Positions 43,211 through 53,262 of a stretch of 64,000 nt of DNA are shown here, piece after piece. The stretch comes from Roseicyclus sp. (GTDB lineage Bacteria; Pseudomonadota; Alphaproteobacteria; Rhodobacterales; Rhodobacteraceae). A program made the translations under genes and the position numbers. The notes below the pieces were generated by a model. The model was given only the letters and a program-made list of their open reading frames with translations. It did not search any database and was not told where the DNA came from. Each line of letters starts with the position of its first letter. The first letter of the stretch is position 1. Where the stretch lies: NCBI GenBank assembly GCA_018401965.1, contig JAGYJU010000008.1, positions 1 to 64,000 of the forward strand, in the 5' to 3' direction.

Positions 43211-45252
43211 CGGGACAGGTGCATATAGAGCGCGAGCGCGATGTCGCGGTTCTGGTGATCGACAACCCGCCGGTCAACGCGGGATCGACCGATGTGCGCC
43301 GCGCGCTCATGGCGGCGATTGCCACGGTCACGGCTGACGCCGACGTAAAGGGCGCGGTGCTGATCGGGGCCGGGCGCAGTTTCATCGCCGGCTCCGACAT
43401 CCGGGAATTCGACCTGCCGCTTGCGCCGCCCGAAATGCCGCAGGTGATCGCGGCCATTGAGGCCGCCGCCATTCCCTTTGTCGCCGCCCTGCATGGTGCG
43501 GCGCTTGGGGGCGGCTATGAACTGGCGCTTGGGTGCGATTGGCGCCTTGCGGCGCCGGGCACGGTCGTTGGCCTGCCCGAAACCACGCTGGGCATCATCC
43601 CGGGCGCGGGGGGCACCCAGAAACTGCCCCGCCTGGTCGGCAGGCCAAGGGCCATCGACCTGATCGCCACGGGCGCGCGCGTCGGGGCCGATGAGGCGCT
43701 TGGCCTTGGTATGATCGATGCCATCGCCACCGGCGACCTGCGGCAAGACGCGGTGGCGCTGGCCGCCCGCGTCGCGGGCCAGAAACGCCGCGTGATCGAC
43801 ATGGCCGTGCCCGATGCGCCGGGGCTGGACGAGGCCATTGCGCGTGCCAGCCGCCGCGCGCGGCCCCATGTGATCCACGCCATCGACTGTGTGCGTATGG
43901 CGGGCAGTGTCGCGGCAGCCGACGGCTTGGCGCAGGAACGCGCGCTGTTCCAAACCCTGCGCATCGCGCCCGAGGCCCGCGCGCTGCGCCACATCTTTTT
44001 CGCGGAACGCGACGCCGCGCGCGGCCACCCCGACCGCGCGGCGCGGCCCCTGCCGGTGGACCGGTTCGGCGTGATCGGCAGCGGCACGATGGGCGCGGGC
44101 ATCGCCACGGCGATCTTGCTGGCGGGCAAGCCTGTGGTTCTGATCGACAGCGACGCCGCCGCGCTGGATCGGGGGCTGGCCGCCATCACCGCCGCGCTCG
44201 AAGAGGCGCTGCGCCGGGGCAAGATCGACGCGGCCAAGGCGCAGGCCGCGCGGGCCAATCTGACCACAAGCCTTGATCTGGCCGCCCTGTCGGCCTGCGA
44301 CCTGGTGATCGAGGCAGTGTTCGAAGACCTCGACATCAAGCGCGACCTGGTCGCGCGGCTTGACGCGATCCTGCGCCCGGACGCGATCCTTGCCACCAAC
44401 ACATCCTATCTCGACATCGACGCGATGGCCGCCGCGACATCGCATCCCGACCGGGTGATCGGGATGCATTTCTTCAGCCCGGCCCATATCATGAAGCTGC
44501 TGGAAATCGTGCGCGCGGGCCAAAGTTCCGATCTGGCGATGGCCACGGGCTTTGGCGTGGCGCGGATGCTGGGCAAACAGCCGGTCGAGGCGGGCAACAG
44601 CTTTGGCTTCATCGGCAACCGCATCTATGCCGCCTACCGCGCCGCCTGTGAATTCATGCTGGAAGACGGCGCCTTGCCGCAAGACATCGATGCTGCCTTG
44701 CAGGAATTCGGCTTTGCCATGGGTCCTTTCGCGGTGGCCGACCTGTCGGGGCTGGATATCGCATGGCGGATGCGGCGGGCACGGGCGCATCTGCGTGACC
44801 CGGCAGACCGCTATGTCGATATCCCCGACCGCCTGTGCGAGGCGGGGCGGTTTGGCCGCAAGACCGGCGCAGGCTATTACCGCTACGAGGATGGCAAACC
44901 CCGCCCCGACCCGGAGGTGGAGGCGATGATCCTGGCCGCATCCCGCGACCGGGGCATCGCCCGCGCGCCCTTGGCCAAGGGGGACATCCCGTGGCGCGCC
45001 ATGGCCGCCATCGTGAACGAGGCGGCGCATGTCCTGTCCGAGGGTGTGGCGATCCGCCCCGGCGATATCGACGTGGTGCTGGTCAATGGCTACGGCTTTC
45101 CGCGCTGGACCGGCGGGCCGGTGCATTGGGCGCGGCAACAGGATGTCGCGGCGCTGACCATGGCTTGCGCGCGCGCCGCCCGGATGACGGGGCCGGGGCA
45201 TGTGCCGGCCGATCTGAAGGTTTTGGGGATCACGGGGGATCATCGATCATGA
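43207..45252 (+). CDS. Enoyl-CoA hydratase / 3-hydroxyacyl-CoA dehydrogenase fusion (FadJ/PimF-like)
   Basis: A 681-residue bifunctional enzyme. The crotonase domain (1-~190) has both catalytic glutamates in GAALGGGYELALGCD and VGLPETTLGIIPGAGGT. The dehydrogenase domain (~285-680) has the NAD motif FGVIGSGTMGAGIATAILLA, the S/H pair in RVIGMHFFSPAHIMKLLEIV, and the C-terminal helical domains FIGNRIYAAYRAACEFMLE and YGFPRWTGGPVHWA. It carries out hydration and oxidation in beta-oxidation between the dehydrogenase and thiolase of the same operon. Coupled by ATGA overlaps to both ligase genes. Confidence 0.92.
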   Translation: MTGQVHIERERDVAVLVIDNPPVNAGSTDVRRALMAAIATVTADADVKGAVLIGAGRSFIAGSDIREFDLPLAPPEMPQVIAAIEAAAIPFVAALHGAALGGGYELALGCDWRLAAPGTVVGLPETTLGIIPGAGGTQKLPRLVGRPRAIDLIATGARVGADEALGLGMIDAIATGDLRQDAVALAARVAGQKRRVIDMAVPDAPGLDEAIARASRRARPHVIHAIDCVRMAGSVAAADGLAQERALFQTLRIAPEARALRHIFFAERDAARGHPDRAARPLPVDRFGVIGSGTMGAGIATAILLAGKPVVLIDSDAAALDRGLAAITAALEEALRRGKIDAAKAQAARANLTTSLDLAALSACDLVIEAVFEDLDIKRDLVARLDAILRPDAILATNTSYLDIDAMAAATSHPDRVIGMHFFSPAHIMKLLEIVRAGQSSDLAMATGFGVARMLGKQPVEAGNSFGFIGNRIYAAYRAACEFMLEDGALPQDIDAALQEFGFAMGPFAVADLSGLDIAWRMRRARAHLRDPADRYVDIPDRLCEAGRFGRKTGAGYYRYEDGKPRPDPEVEAMILAASRDRGIARAPLAKGDIPWRAMAAIVNEAAHVLSEGVAIRPGDIDVVLVNGYGFPRWTGGPVHWARQQDVAALTMACARAARMTGPGHVPADLKVLGITGDHRS

Positions 45253-47325
45253 CCACGACACAGGCAGCGCTTGCCGCGCTTTGGGCCCCCGCCAGCGTGG
45301 CGATTGTGGGCGCCTCGGCCGATCCGACCAAGACCGGGGGGCGGCCCGTGGCCTATCTGCGCAAGCACGGGTTTTCGGGCCAGATCTGGCCGGTGAACCC
45401 GCGCGTGGGCGACATCGACGGCTTGCCCTGCTTTGCCAGTGTCGCGGATCTGCCCGGCGCGCCCGACGTGGCCATCGTGCTGTTGGGCGTGGACCGGGCC
45501 GAGGCGGCGGTGCGCGATTTGGCCGCCAAGGGCTGCAAGATCGCCATCGTGCTGGCCAGCGGCTATGGCGAGGCAGGCGAAGATGGCCGCAAGCGTCAGG
45601 ATGCGCTGCGCGACGCGGCCGGCGAAATGCGGCTTTTGGGGCCGAACACCATCGGCGCGCTGGACCTGTCGGGCGGTATCGTCCTGTCGGCCAGCGGCGC
45701 GCTGGAAGGTGACGACCTGCCGCGCGGCGGCATTTCCGTGGCCTCGCAAAGCGGCGGCATCCTTGGCGCGCTCTTGTCGCGGGGCCGCGCGCGGCATCGG
45801 CTTTTGCAAGCTGGCCTCGACCGGGAACGAGGCCGATCTGGATATCGCCGACCTGATCGCGGCCTATGCCGCCGATCCCGCCACCACCGTGATCGCGGCC
45901 TATGTCGAGGGCATCCGGTCGGTGGGCAAGTTCCGCGCCGCCGCGCAGGCGGCCCGCGATGCGGGCAAGCCGCTGGTCGTCTACAAGGTCGGCCGGTCGG
46001 AACAGGGCGCGCGGGCGGCCGTGTCGCATACCGGCGCGATGGCGGGCGAAGACCGGGTCTATGACGCGCTGTTCCGACAGGTCGGCGCGATCCGGGCCGA
46101 AAGCTTCAGCGATCTGCTGGATCTGCCCGCGATGCTGGCGGCTGGCCGCAAGATGGCCGGGCCGCGCGTGGCGATCCTGACCTCGACGGGGGGCGCGGGC
46201 AGCCTCGTGGCGGATCAGTGCGGCATGCTGGGTCTGGAGGTGCCGGAGCTTGACGCCGCCACGGCCACGGCCTTGGGCGCGATCCTGGGCCAGCCCGGCC
46301 CTGTCATCGGCAACCCGGTCGACGTGACGCTGGCGGGCGTGGAACCCGCGATCATGACGGCGGCGACACAGGCGCTTTTGGCATCGGGCACCATCGATGG
46401 GGTCGTCGTGGTGGTGGGGTCATCCGCGCTGGCGCGGCCCGATGTGGCAGCGGGCGCGATCCGCAGCGGGGCGGCTGCCAGCGCCAAGCCGCTGATTGCC
46501 TATGTCAGCCCGCATGCGCCCCATATCCTTGCGCGGCTGAACCGTGACGGCGTGCCGGCCTTTGCCGCGCCCGAAACCTGCGCCACGGTGTTGAAGGCCG
46601 CGCTTGCCGCCCCACCGCCCGCCGCGCCCCTGCCGCGCGTGGAGGCCCAGCTGCCCGCGGCCCTGCCCATTGGCGTGCTGAACGAGGTCGAGGCCCGCGC
46701 CCTGTTCGCGGCTTTTGATGTGCCCGGCCCCGAAACCCATGTCGTGCAGACCGCCGATGGTGCCGAACAGGCCGCGCGCGCCCTGGGGGGGTCTGTGGTG
46801 CTCAAGGCGCTGTCGCGCGAGATTGCGCATAAATCCGACGTGGGCGCGGTACGCGTCGGCCTGTCGGTCCCCGAGGTTGGCCCGGCGTTGGACGCGATGG
46901 CGGCGGGTCTTGCCGCCCAAGACCTGCCCCGCCCCGAGGGCTACCTGGTGCAAGCCATGGTGCGCGGCGGGATCGAGATGATCCTTGGCCTGCGCCGCGA
47001 CCCGCACCTGGGGCCGATGATCTTGTTGGGGGCGGGCGGTGTGCTGGCCGAAATCTCGGGCGACAGCACGATCCGGATGTTGCCCCTAGCCACGGGCGAT
47101 GCCCGCGCCATGCTGGATGATCTGCGCATCACCCGCCTGTTGCACGGCTATCGCGGTGCGCCCGCCCATGACATCGACGCGCTTGTTGCCGCGATCGAGG
47201 GGGTGGCCCGCATGGCCGAGGTGCTGGGTGATCGTCTGTCAGAGGCGGAAATCAACCCGCTGTTCGTCTTGCCACAGGGCGCGGGCGTGGCCGCCGCCGA
47301 TGGGCTGGTGGTGCTGGCGGGGTGA
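45249..47325 (+). CDS. NDP-forming acyl-CoA synthetase, copy 2 (frameshifted)
   Basis: One ligase of ~691 residues spread over two frames. From ATG 45249 frame one gives VAIVGASADPTKTGGRPVAYL, NTIGALDLSGGIVLSASGAL and VASQSGGILGALLSRG. At the GGGG run 45781-45784 the frame changes; frame two continues ARGIGFCKL, STGNEADLDIADLIAAYA, AVSHTGAMAGEDRV (phospho-His) and the ATP-grasp part (AHKSDVGAV, MVRGGIEMILGLRRDP, AEINPLFVLPQGAG). Removing one G gives the standard LLSRAARGIGF junction. It is a paralogue of copy 1 and coupled to the fusion gene by ATGA. Two such ligases suggest two substrate acids. Confidence 0.87.
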
Positions 47326-47336
47326 TCCCGCCCCAA

Positions 47337-47750
47337 TCACGCCGTGCTGTGCGAGGTGCGAAACACCCCCTGCACGGCGGCGACGGGGTCATCGCCCACA
47401 CAGGCCGTGCCACTGGCAAAGACCATCCGGCCCGTCACCTTGGTGATCTGCGGCGTCATCACCACGAGGTCCCCGATCCTGACCGGGGCCAGAAACTGGG
47501 TGTTGAGGTTGATCGTCGCCCCGCGCACCGCCCCGGTGGTCATCCGCGAGGTTTGCCCCAGCGCGCGGTCCATGAAGGTCACCAACATGCCGCCATGCAC
47601 CACGCCGTTGCGATTGGCGTGGAAATCGCGGGCGATGAAGGCGAATTGCATCTGGTCACCTTGGGGCCGACGCCACAGGCCGCCGACATGCCCGATGAAC
47701 CCGTCATCGGGGTCAAGCACCCATCCCGCCGTGATCAAGCTTTGTTCCAT
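47337..47750 (-). CDS. PaaI-type (hotdog) thioesterase
   Basis: A 137-residue hotdog-fold protein: catalytic-loop motif RNGVVHGGMLVTFMDRALGQT with the HGG turn, then INLNTQFLAPVRIGDLVVM and GTACVGDDPVAAVQGVF. PaaI-type thioesterases hydrolyse stalled acyl-CoAs and protect the CoA pool. It is convergent with the beta-oxidation operon (11 bp between ends), which fits a housekeeping role beside acyl-CoA ligases. Confidence 0.85.
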   Translation of the reverse strand: MEQSLITAGWVLDPDDGFIGHVGGLWRRPQGDQMQFAFIARDFHANRNGVVHGGMLVTFMDRALGQTSRMTTGAVRGATINLNTQFLAPVRIGDLVVMTPQITKVTGRMVFASGTACVGDDPVAAVQGVFRTSHSTA

Positions 47751-47910
47751 GCCGTCTTGTGCGACGGGATCGCGGGCCAGGCAAGCGGCAGCCTTGGCCG
47801 GAAGACCCTGACTGTTTGTTATGCTCGCCCTCGCATTAGCCTGTTGTCCGACGTCGCCATTGGCGGGAAGACTTGGTGCATCAGACGTGCTTGACCGCGG
47901 GGAGGGGAAA

Positions 47911-48360
47911 GTGCTCGATCGAGATTACCGAGACATCGTTGCCGGTGTGGCCTTGGCGCTGGCCGGTGGGGCCGCCGCCCTGTACGCCGTGTCGAACTAT
48001 GCCTTGGGCACCTTCACCCGGATGGGCCCCGGCATGGTGCCAGCCTGGCTTGGCGGGGCGCTTGCGGTGTTCGGGGTCATCATCGCCTTGCAGGGCATGG
48101 CACAGCGCGGTGAACCGGTCACCATCCGCACCCGCGTCTTGCTGATGCTGGGGGCAAGCATCGTCTGTTTCGCGCTGATGATCGACCGGTTCGGCATGGT
48201 GCCGGCCGTCTTTATCGCCGCCCTGTTGGCGAGTTGTGCAGAGGCGCCGATCCGGCCGCTGCGGTCGCTGATCCTTGCCGGGGTGCTGAGCGCCGTGACC
48301 TGGGCCATCTTCATCGCCGGTCTGCGCCTGACCATCCCCAGCTTCGATTGGCCCTATTGA
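47911..48360 (+). CDS. tctB: TctB family small permease subunit
   Basis: A 149-residue membrane protein with four helices (DIVAGVALALAGGAAALYAV; AWLGGALAVFGVIIALQGMA; VLLMLGASIVCFALMIDRFG; SLILAGVLSAVTWAIFIAGL). The TFTRMGPGMVPAWLGG motif is characteristic of TctB. A GTG at 47911 behind GGGGAGGGGAAA is the best start; the frame is open from 47821. Its stop shares bases with the TctA start (TGATG). First gene of the second TTT transporter (order B-A-C). Confidence 0.85.
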   Translation: MLDRDYRDIVAGVALALAGGAAALYAVSNYALGTFTRMGPGMVPAWLGGALAVFGVIIALQGMAQRGEPVTIRTRVLLMLGASIVCFALMIDRFGMVPAVFIAALLASCAEAPIRPLRSLILAGVLSAVTWAIFIAGLRLTIPSFDWPY

Positions 48361-49883
48361 TGGAACTTCTCGGAAACCTCGCGCTTGGCCTCAACACGGC
48401 GCTGTCGCCCAGCAACCTGCTGTATTGTTTCCTCGGCGTGTTCCTGGGCACCTTCGTTGGCGTGATCCCCGGTATCGGGCCGCTGGCGGCGATCTCGATG
48501 CTGTTTCCGATCACCTTCTACCTCGATCCGACCGCCGCGCTGATCATGCTGGCGGGGATTTATTACGGCACCACCTATGGCGGATCGACCGCGTCGATCC
48601 TGTTGAACATTCCCGGCGCGACATCTTCGGCGGTGACCTGCCTCGATGGCTATCCGATGGCGCAACAGGGGCGCGCGGGCGTGGCCTTGATGATGACCAC
48701 GGTCGCCTCTTTCGCGGGGGGATCGTTCGGCATCATCATCCTGAGCCTGTTTTCCCCCATCATCGCGGAATATGCGCTGTCCTTTGGCCCGGCGGATTAT
48801 TTTGCCCTGATGCTGTTGGGCCTTGTCGCGGCCTCGACCATCGCCAACGCGTCACCGGCCAAGGGGCTGGCGATGGTGGTGCTGGGGATGCTGGTGGCCA
48901 GCGTCGGCACCGACAGCCAAAGCGGGGTGGCGCGCTTTACCTTCGGTTCCATGAGCCTGCTGGACGGGTTCGGGATCAGCGCCATGGCGATGGGCCTGTT
49001 CGGGATCGGCGAAATCCTCAGCTCGGTCGGCAATGCCCGGTCGACTGCCATCGACAAATCCAGCGCGAAATGGCGCAACATGGTGCCCACGCGCGATGAT
49101 GTGCGCCGGTCCTGGATGCCGGGCTTGCGCGGATCGGCCATCGGGTCGTTCTTTGGCGCGCTACCAGGCACCGGACCGTCGATCGCGGCCTTCATGGCCT
49201 ATGCCGTGGAAAAGCGCGTGTCCGACACGCCCGAACGCTTTGGCAAGGGTGCCATCGAGGGCATCGTCGCGCCAGAAACGGCGAACAACGCCGCCGACCA
49301 GACCGCCTTCATCCCGACGCTGACGCTGGGCATTCCGGGCAGCGCGACCATGGCGCTGATGCTGGGCGCCTTGATGGTGCATGGCATCCAGCCCGGCCCG
49401 ACGCTGATCGTGCAGCAGCCGGCGCTGTTCTGGGGCCTGGTGATGAGTTTCTGGATCGGCAACATCATCTTGCTGGTGCTGAACCTGCCCTTGATCGGGC
49501 TTTGGGTGCGGATGCTCCTGGTTCCGTATCAGTATCTTTATCCGGCGATCTTGGTCTTCGTCTGCATCGGGGCCTATAGCGTGCGGGCCAACCCCGCCGA
49601 TGTGCTGATGGTGCTGGGTTTTGGCGTCTTGGGCTACGGGCTGCGCATCGCGGGCCTGCCCGCCGCGCCCTTGTTGCTCGGCTTTGTGCTTGGCCCCTTG
49701 ATCGAGACACAGTTCCGCCGGTCCATGGTTCTGGCGCAGGGCGATTTCACCACCATCATGGCCCGCCCCATCGCGGGCACGGTACTGGCGCTGACGGCGC
49801 TGCTGCTGGTCTGGTCGGTGGTCTCCGCGATCCGTCGCCGCCGCAGGCTGGCGCAGGCTGCGCAGGGGGGGCTTGGCGGATAA
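48360..49883 (+). CDS. tctA: TctA family large permease subunit
   Basis: A 507-residue polytopic protein: LLYCFLGVFLGTFVGVIPGI, YGGSTASILLNIPGATSSAV with TCLDGYPMAQQGRAG, PETANNAADQTAFIPTLTLG and IPGSATMALMLGALMVHGI, all conserved in TctA, with about 11-12 helices. Unlike the first TTT system it is not fused to TctB. The ATG at 48360 overlaps the tctB stop. It should transport a carboxylate captured by the TctC protein encoded 113 bp downstream. Confidence 0.92.
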   Translation: MELLGNLALGLNTALSPSNLLYCFLGVFLGTFVGVIPGIGPLAAISMLFPITFYLDPTAALIMLAGIYYGTTYGGSTASILLNIPGATSSAVTCLDGYPMAQQGRAGVALMMTTVASFAGGSFGIIILSLFSPIIAEYALSFGPADYFALMLLGLVAASTIANASPAKGLAMVVLGMLVASVGTDSQSGVARFTFGSMSLLDGFGISAMAMGLFGIGEILSSVGNARSTAIDKSSAKWRNMVPTRDDVRRSWMPGLRGSAIGSFFGALPGTGPSIAAFMAYAVEKRVSDTPERFGKGAIEGIVAPETANNAADQTAFIPTLTLGIPGSATMALMLGALMVHGIQPGPTLIVQQPALFWGLVMSFWIGNIILLVLNLPLIGLWVRMLLVPYQYLYPAILVFVCIGAYSVRANPADVLMVLGFGVLGYGLRIAGLPAAPLLLGFVLGPLIETQFRRSMVLAQGDFTTIMARPIAGTVLALTALLLVWSVVSAIRRRRRLAQAAQGGLGG

Positions 49884-49996
49884 TCCCAACCACGAAGGAG
49901 ATGGGCGCGCGGTCGCCACTTGGACCACGCAGCGGACGCCCGAAGGCCGCAAGGATCCGCATCACGCGGGGCGCATACGACAGAGGAGGAGACACC

Positions 49997-50950
49997 ATGA
50001 AGACGATCATCGCAGCCGCTCTTGGAACCACCATGAGCATGACGGCGGCCTGGGCCCAGGCCGATTTTCCCACCGGGCCTGTCACGATCATCGTGCCCTA
50101 TGGCACCGGCGGCTCGACCGACACGACCGCGCGTGCCATCGGCATCGAGCTGGAACAGATCTGGGGCCAGCCCGTGGTCATCCAGAACCAGCCCGGCGCG
50201 GGGTCGATGATCGGCACCACCGCCCTGACCATGGCGGATGCTGACGGCCACACCTTGTTGATCAACACCGCCGCCATCACCACCGCCCCCGCGATCCAGG
50301 CCGAATTGCAGTTCGACCCGATCGAGGACATCACCCCGATCTCGCTGCTGATCACGAGCCCCTATGTGCTCGTGGGTGGCGCGAATGTGCAATCGACCGA
50401 TTTCTCGGGCTTCCTTGAAGAAGCACAGACCCGGATGATGTTCCTGGGCACCGCGGGGCCGGGCAGCTCCAGCCATTTCATGTCGGAACTGGTGATCCGC
50501 GCCGCGAACCTGCCCGCCGAAGTGGTGCATTTCTCGGGCGGTGGCGAGGCACAGACCAACATGATGGGCGGCCATTCCGACACCTATATTTCCACCACCG
50601 CATCGGTCATGCCCTATGTGAATGATGGCCGCGTCAAGGCGCTGGCGGTGCTGGCGCCCGAACGCTTTGCCCTGTTGCCCGACATCCAGTCGAGCGGCGA
50701 GGCCGGCATCGAAGGCGTCGACATCGAAGGCTGGGTGGCGCTGTTTGGCCCCGGCGGCATGGACCCGGCGCTGGCCGACCAGATCAACGCCGATTTCGCG
50801 CAAGCCATGGCCACCGCGTCGATGCAGCAGATGCTGGTCGACAACTACGCCGTGGCCGGTGACCTGACGCCTGCGGAATTCGCGGCAATCTACAGCCGTG
50901 ACCTGCAGACCTGGGATGAACTGGCCGATGCCATCGGGCTTGGCAACTGA
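49997..50950 (+). CDS. tctC: TctC/Bug-family periplasmic carboxylate-binding protein
   Basis: A 317-residue binding protein with signal peptide MKTIIAAALGTTMSMTAAWA and the Bug signature: GPVTIIVPYGTGGSTDTTAR, NQPGAGSMIGTTALTMADAD, FLGTAGPGSSSHFMSEL, VVHFSGGGEAQTNMMGGH and GVDIEGWVALFGPGGMDP. The ATG at 49997 follows CAGAGGAGGAGACACC; the 113-bp gap before it may hold its own expression signals. Followed by a strong terminator that ends the B-A-C transporter operon. Confidence 0.92.
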   Translation: MKTIIAAALGTTMSMTAAWAQADFPTGPVTIIVPYGTGGSTDTTARAIGIELEQIWGQPVVIQNQPGAGSMIGTTALTMADADGHTLLINTAAITTAPAIQAELQFDPIEDITPISLLITSPYVLVGGANVQSTDFSGFLEEAQTRMMFLGTAGPGSSSHFMSELVIRAANLPAEVVHFSGGGEAQTNMMGGHSDTYISTTASVMPYVNDGRVKALAVLAPERFALLPDIQSSGEAGIEGVDIEGWVALFGPGGMDPALADQINADFAQAMATASMQQMLVDNYAVAGDLTPAEFAAIYSRDLQTWDELADAIGLGN

Positions 50951-50987
50951 CCCTGCGCCCCTGACCCAAGGCTTTGGCGCAATCCGG

Positions 50988-51018
50988 AACCGGCCCCCCA
51001 TGGGGCCGGTTTCTTTTT
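50988..51018 (+). terminator. Rho-independent terminator after tctC
   Basis: AACCGGCCCC (50988-50997) pairs with GGGGCCGGTT (51002-51011) around a 4-base loop, followed by TTCTTTTT. This is the clearest intrinsic terminator in the window and sits between convergent genes. Confidence 0.85.
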
Positions 51019-51029
51019 GGGGGTGTGGC

Positions 51030-52028
51030 TCAGCCCGCGCCCTGCAACAGCCGCCTGGGCGTGCCGTTCAACCAGCCGTCCAGATTGTCGACGCTCTGGC
51101 TGTAAAAGGCTTCGAAGGTTTCGCGCACGCAATAGCCCAGGTGCGGCGTCAACAGCGCGCCCGGGGTCTGGCGCAGCGGGTGATCGGCGGCCAGCGGTTC
51201 ATGATCGAACACGTCGATCCCCGCGCCCGCGATGCCGCCGCGTTCCAGCACCTCGATCAGCGCGCCCGTGTCGACCAGCGGACCGCGTGCGGTGTTGATC
51301 AGGATCGCGTCCGGCTTCATCCGGTCGAGGTCAGTGGCGCTGACGATGCCGCGTGTCGTGGGGCCAAGCACCAGGTGCAGCGACACGATATCGGCCCGGC
51401 GAAACAGGGTCTCCTTGTCCACAAGGGTCGCGTCCGCCGCCGCGGCGCGGTCGTGGGTCAGGTTCGGGCTCCAGGCGATCACATCCATGCCGAAGGCCCG
51501 CGCGACCAGCGCCATGCGCGCGCCCAGCTTGCCCAGCCCAACGATGCCGATGGTCTTGCCGTAGAGCGCCGTGCCCAGACGTGTTTGCCAGGCGCCACCG
51601 CGCATCGCGCCCGTCTCGGCGGGGATATGGCGTACCAGCGACAGGATCAGCCCCCAGGCCAGTTCCAGCGTGGCATACACGCCATCGCCGCTGCCATCGG
51701 TGGTCATCACCGGCAGGCCAAGCGCCAGGGCGGTGTCTGTATCCAGCGTGCGGTTCTGCCGCCCCGTGATCGCCAGCGCCCGCAGGTTGGGCAGGCCGCG
51801 CAGCACGTCACCGGGAAAGGCCGTGCGTTCGCGCAACAGGCACAGCACGTCGTACTCGGCCAGCTCGGTGGTCAGCCGGTCGGGCGCTATGGCATGGGTC
51901 AGAAAGCTGACATCGGCCCGGTCGGCCAGGATCGACCAATCGGCCAGCCGGTGCGCCACCCCCATGTAGTCATCCAGCACGGCGATGCGCGCGCGGCGGT
52001 TTTCGGGCAATGGGCGAAACGCGGTCAT
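51030..52028 (-). CDS. D-2-hydroxyacid dehydrogenase
   Basis: A 332-residue NAD-dependent enzyme: RIAVLDDYMGVAHRLADW, NAD motif GKTIGIVGLGKLGARMALVA, catalytic Arg in ILINTARGPLVDTGAL, Glu in GIDVFDHEPL and His in GALLTPHLGYCVRE. It is a relative of the frameshifted dehydrogenase at 22458-23433. ATG 52028 overlaps the AbrB stop (ATGA) and so is the second gene of that operon. The pair resembles the other region, where an AbrB protein and a D-2-hydroxyacid dehydrogenase also occur in the same catabolic cluster. Confidence 0.9.
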   Translation of the reverse strand: MTAFRPLPENRRARIAVLDDYMGVAHRLADWSILADRADVSFLTHAIAPDRLTTELAEYDVLCLLRERTAFPGDVLRGLPNLRALAITGRQNRTLDTDTALALGLPVMTTDGSGDGVYATLELAWGLILSLVRHIPAETGAMRGGAWQTRLGTALYGKTIGIVGLGKLGARMALVARAFGMDVIAWSPNLTHDRAAAADATLVDKETLFRRADIVSLHLVLGPTTRGIVSATDLDRMKPDAILINTARGPLVDTGALIEVLERGGIAGAGIDVFDHEPLAADHPLRQTPGALLTPHLGYCVRETFEAFYSQSVDNLDGWLNGTPRRLLQGAG

Positions 52029-53141
52029 CGGGTCTTGTCCCCCTTGGTGTGGCGGTTTTCGAAACGGGCAAGCCCGCGCACCATCCACGGCACGTTCGGC
52101 ACGATCACGAAGATGCGCACCAGGTGAAAGGTGGTGATCAACAGCACGTTCTGTTGCAGGAATTTCGCGGTCAGCGCCATTTCCACCACCCCGCCGGGGG
52201 CTGCCGCCAACAGCATCGCGCGCCAATCCACACCCGACAGCGCGGCGATGCCCAGGGCCGCCAGGGTGCACAGCGACAACAGGAAAAATGCCGATAGCGC
52301 GCTGTTGATGGTCAGCGACACCGCCGAGGTGACGATGTCGCGCCGGAACGTGGCGCCCAGCCATGTGCCCAGAACCACCTGCGCCACGGCCAGCACCATG
52401 GGCGGGAAGGGGGCGGTGGCATGGCCGCTTGCGGCCAGCGCCGCCGCCGCCGTCAAGGGCCAAGGAAATAGGGGTTGGGCACGCGCAACAGGCGAAACAG
52501 CCAGGCCCCCGCCACCCCACGGCCGCCAGAAGCAGCATCTGCCCCGGGTCCACCGCCGTCAGGCCCACCGGCGTGCGGCCCAGCTCTGGCCAGCCTTCGA
52601 TGGCGTAAAGCGCAAAGGGCACGATCAGCACGACCGCCGCCAGCCGCAGGGTTTGGGCATAGATCACCGGCACCGGGTCATAGCCCGTGGCCTTGGCGAT
52701 GGTCGCCGCCTCGACCGGGCTCGTGGGAACTGCCGACAGGAACGCCTGGGTCAACCCCTGCCCGGTGATCCGCGACATCATCACGGCCACGATCAGGCTG
52801 CAGGCGCCGATGGCCAGCGCCGTGCCGATGAACACCGGCGCCAGCGACACCAGCATCGACAAGGCCTCTGGCGAAAAGGCAAGGCCCACCTGCGTGGCGA
52901 CCACGATCTGGCCAAAGGGGCGCATCTTGACCGGCACGGTCAGGCGCGGGGCGATCACGATGAACACCGCCGCCGTCACCACCAAGGGCCCGGTCATCCA
53001 GGGAAGCGGCAGGCCCAACCGTTCAAAGGCAAAGCCTGCGCCACCCGATGCGGCGAAGACACCCAGCAAGGCCAGGGCCCATCGCCACCCGTGCAACTGG
53101 GGTGGCAAGGACGAGCCGGGCGCGACAGGGGGCATTTTCAT
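52025..53141 (-). CDS. AbrB-type (PF05145) membrane protein, copy 2, frameshifted twice
   Basis: From ATG 53141 the first frame gives WRWALALLGVFAASGGAGFA and LPLPWMTGPLVVTAAVFIV and reaches DPGQMLLLAAVG. Near 52514-52518 the frame shifts: WLFRLLRVPNPYFLGP follows in another frame, and near 52453-52460 it shifts again to LTAAAALAASGHATAP, continuing QVVLGTWLGATFRRDIV and APGGVVEMALTAKFLQQN to the stop at 52025. Both junctions are repaired by adding one base next to G/C runs. The repaired product of ~370 residues matches the family and the copy at 31713-32807. Divergent from a LysR gene, likely its regulator. Confidence 0.82.
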
Positions 53142-53217
53142 CGGATGGACTTTGGCTCGTGCGAAACGGCAATGGCCGCCTTGACGGTCATTCCGCGCAC
53201 AGACTAGCCTAACCTTC

Positions 53218-53236
53218 AAGGGTGTTGATTGCCCTT
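53218..53236. promoter_or_regulatory. Inverted repeat, candidate LysR operator
   Basis: AAGGG (53218-53222), nine bases, CCCTT (53232-53236) lie 26 bp before the LysR ATG in the 121-bp divergent region with the AbrB gene. Spacing suits a LysR recognition site; no experimental support is implied. Confidence 0.4.
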
Positions 53237-53262
53237 TTGTCGCTCAAGGATAACCACAGATC

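Noticed and set aside
44835..45248. Extension of the second ligase frame upstream of 45249
   Set aside because: It overlaps the conserved C-terminal domain of the hydratase/dehydrogenase fusion; the ATGA-coupled ATG at 45249 and family alignment mark the true start.
51030..53219. A single 729-codon frame apparently fusing an AbrB protein to a hydroxyacid dehydrogenase
   Set aside because: The middle ~140 residues are a Gly/Arg/His-rich out-of-frame translation. The true AbrB C-terminus lies in other frames and the dehydrogenase has its own coupled ATG at 52028, so this is a frameshift artefact, not a fusion.
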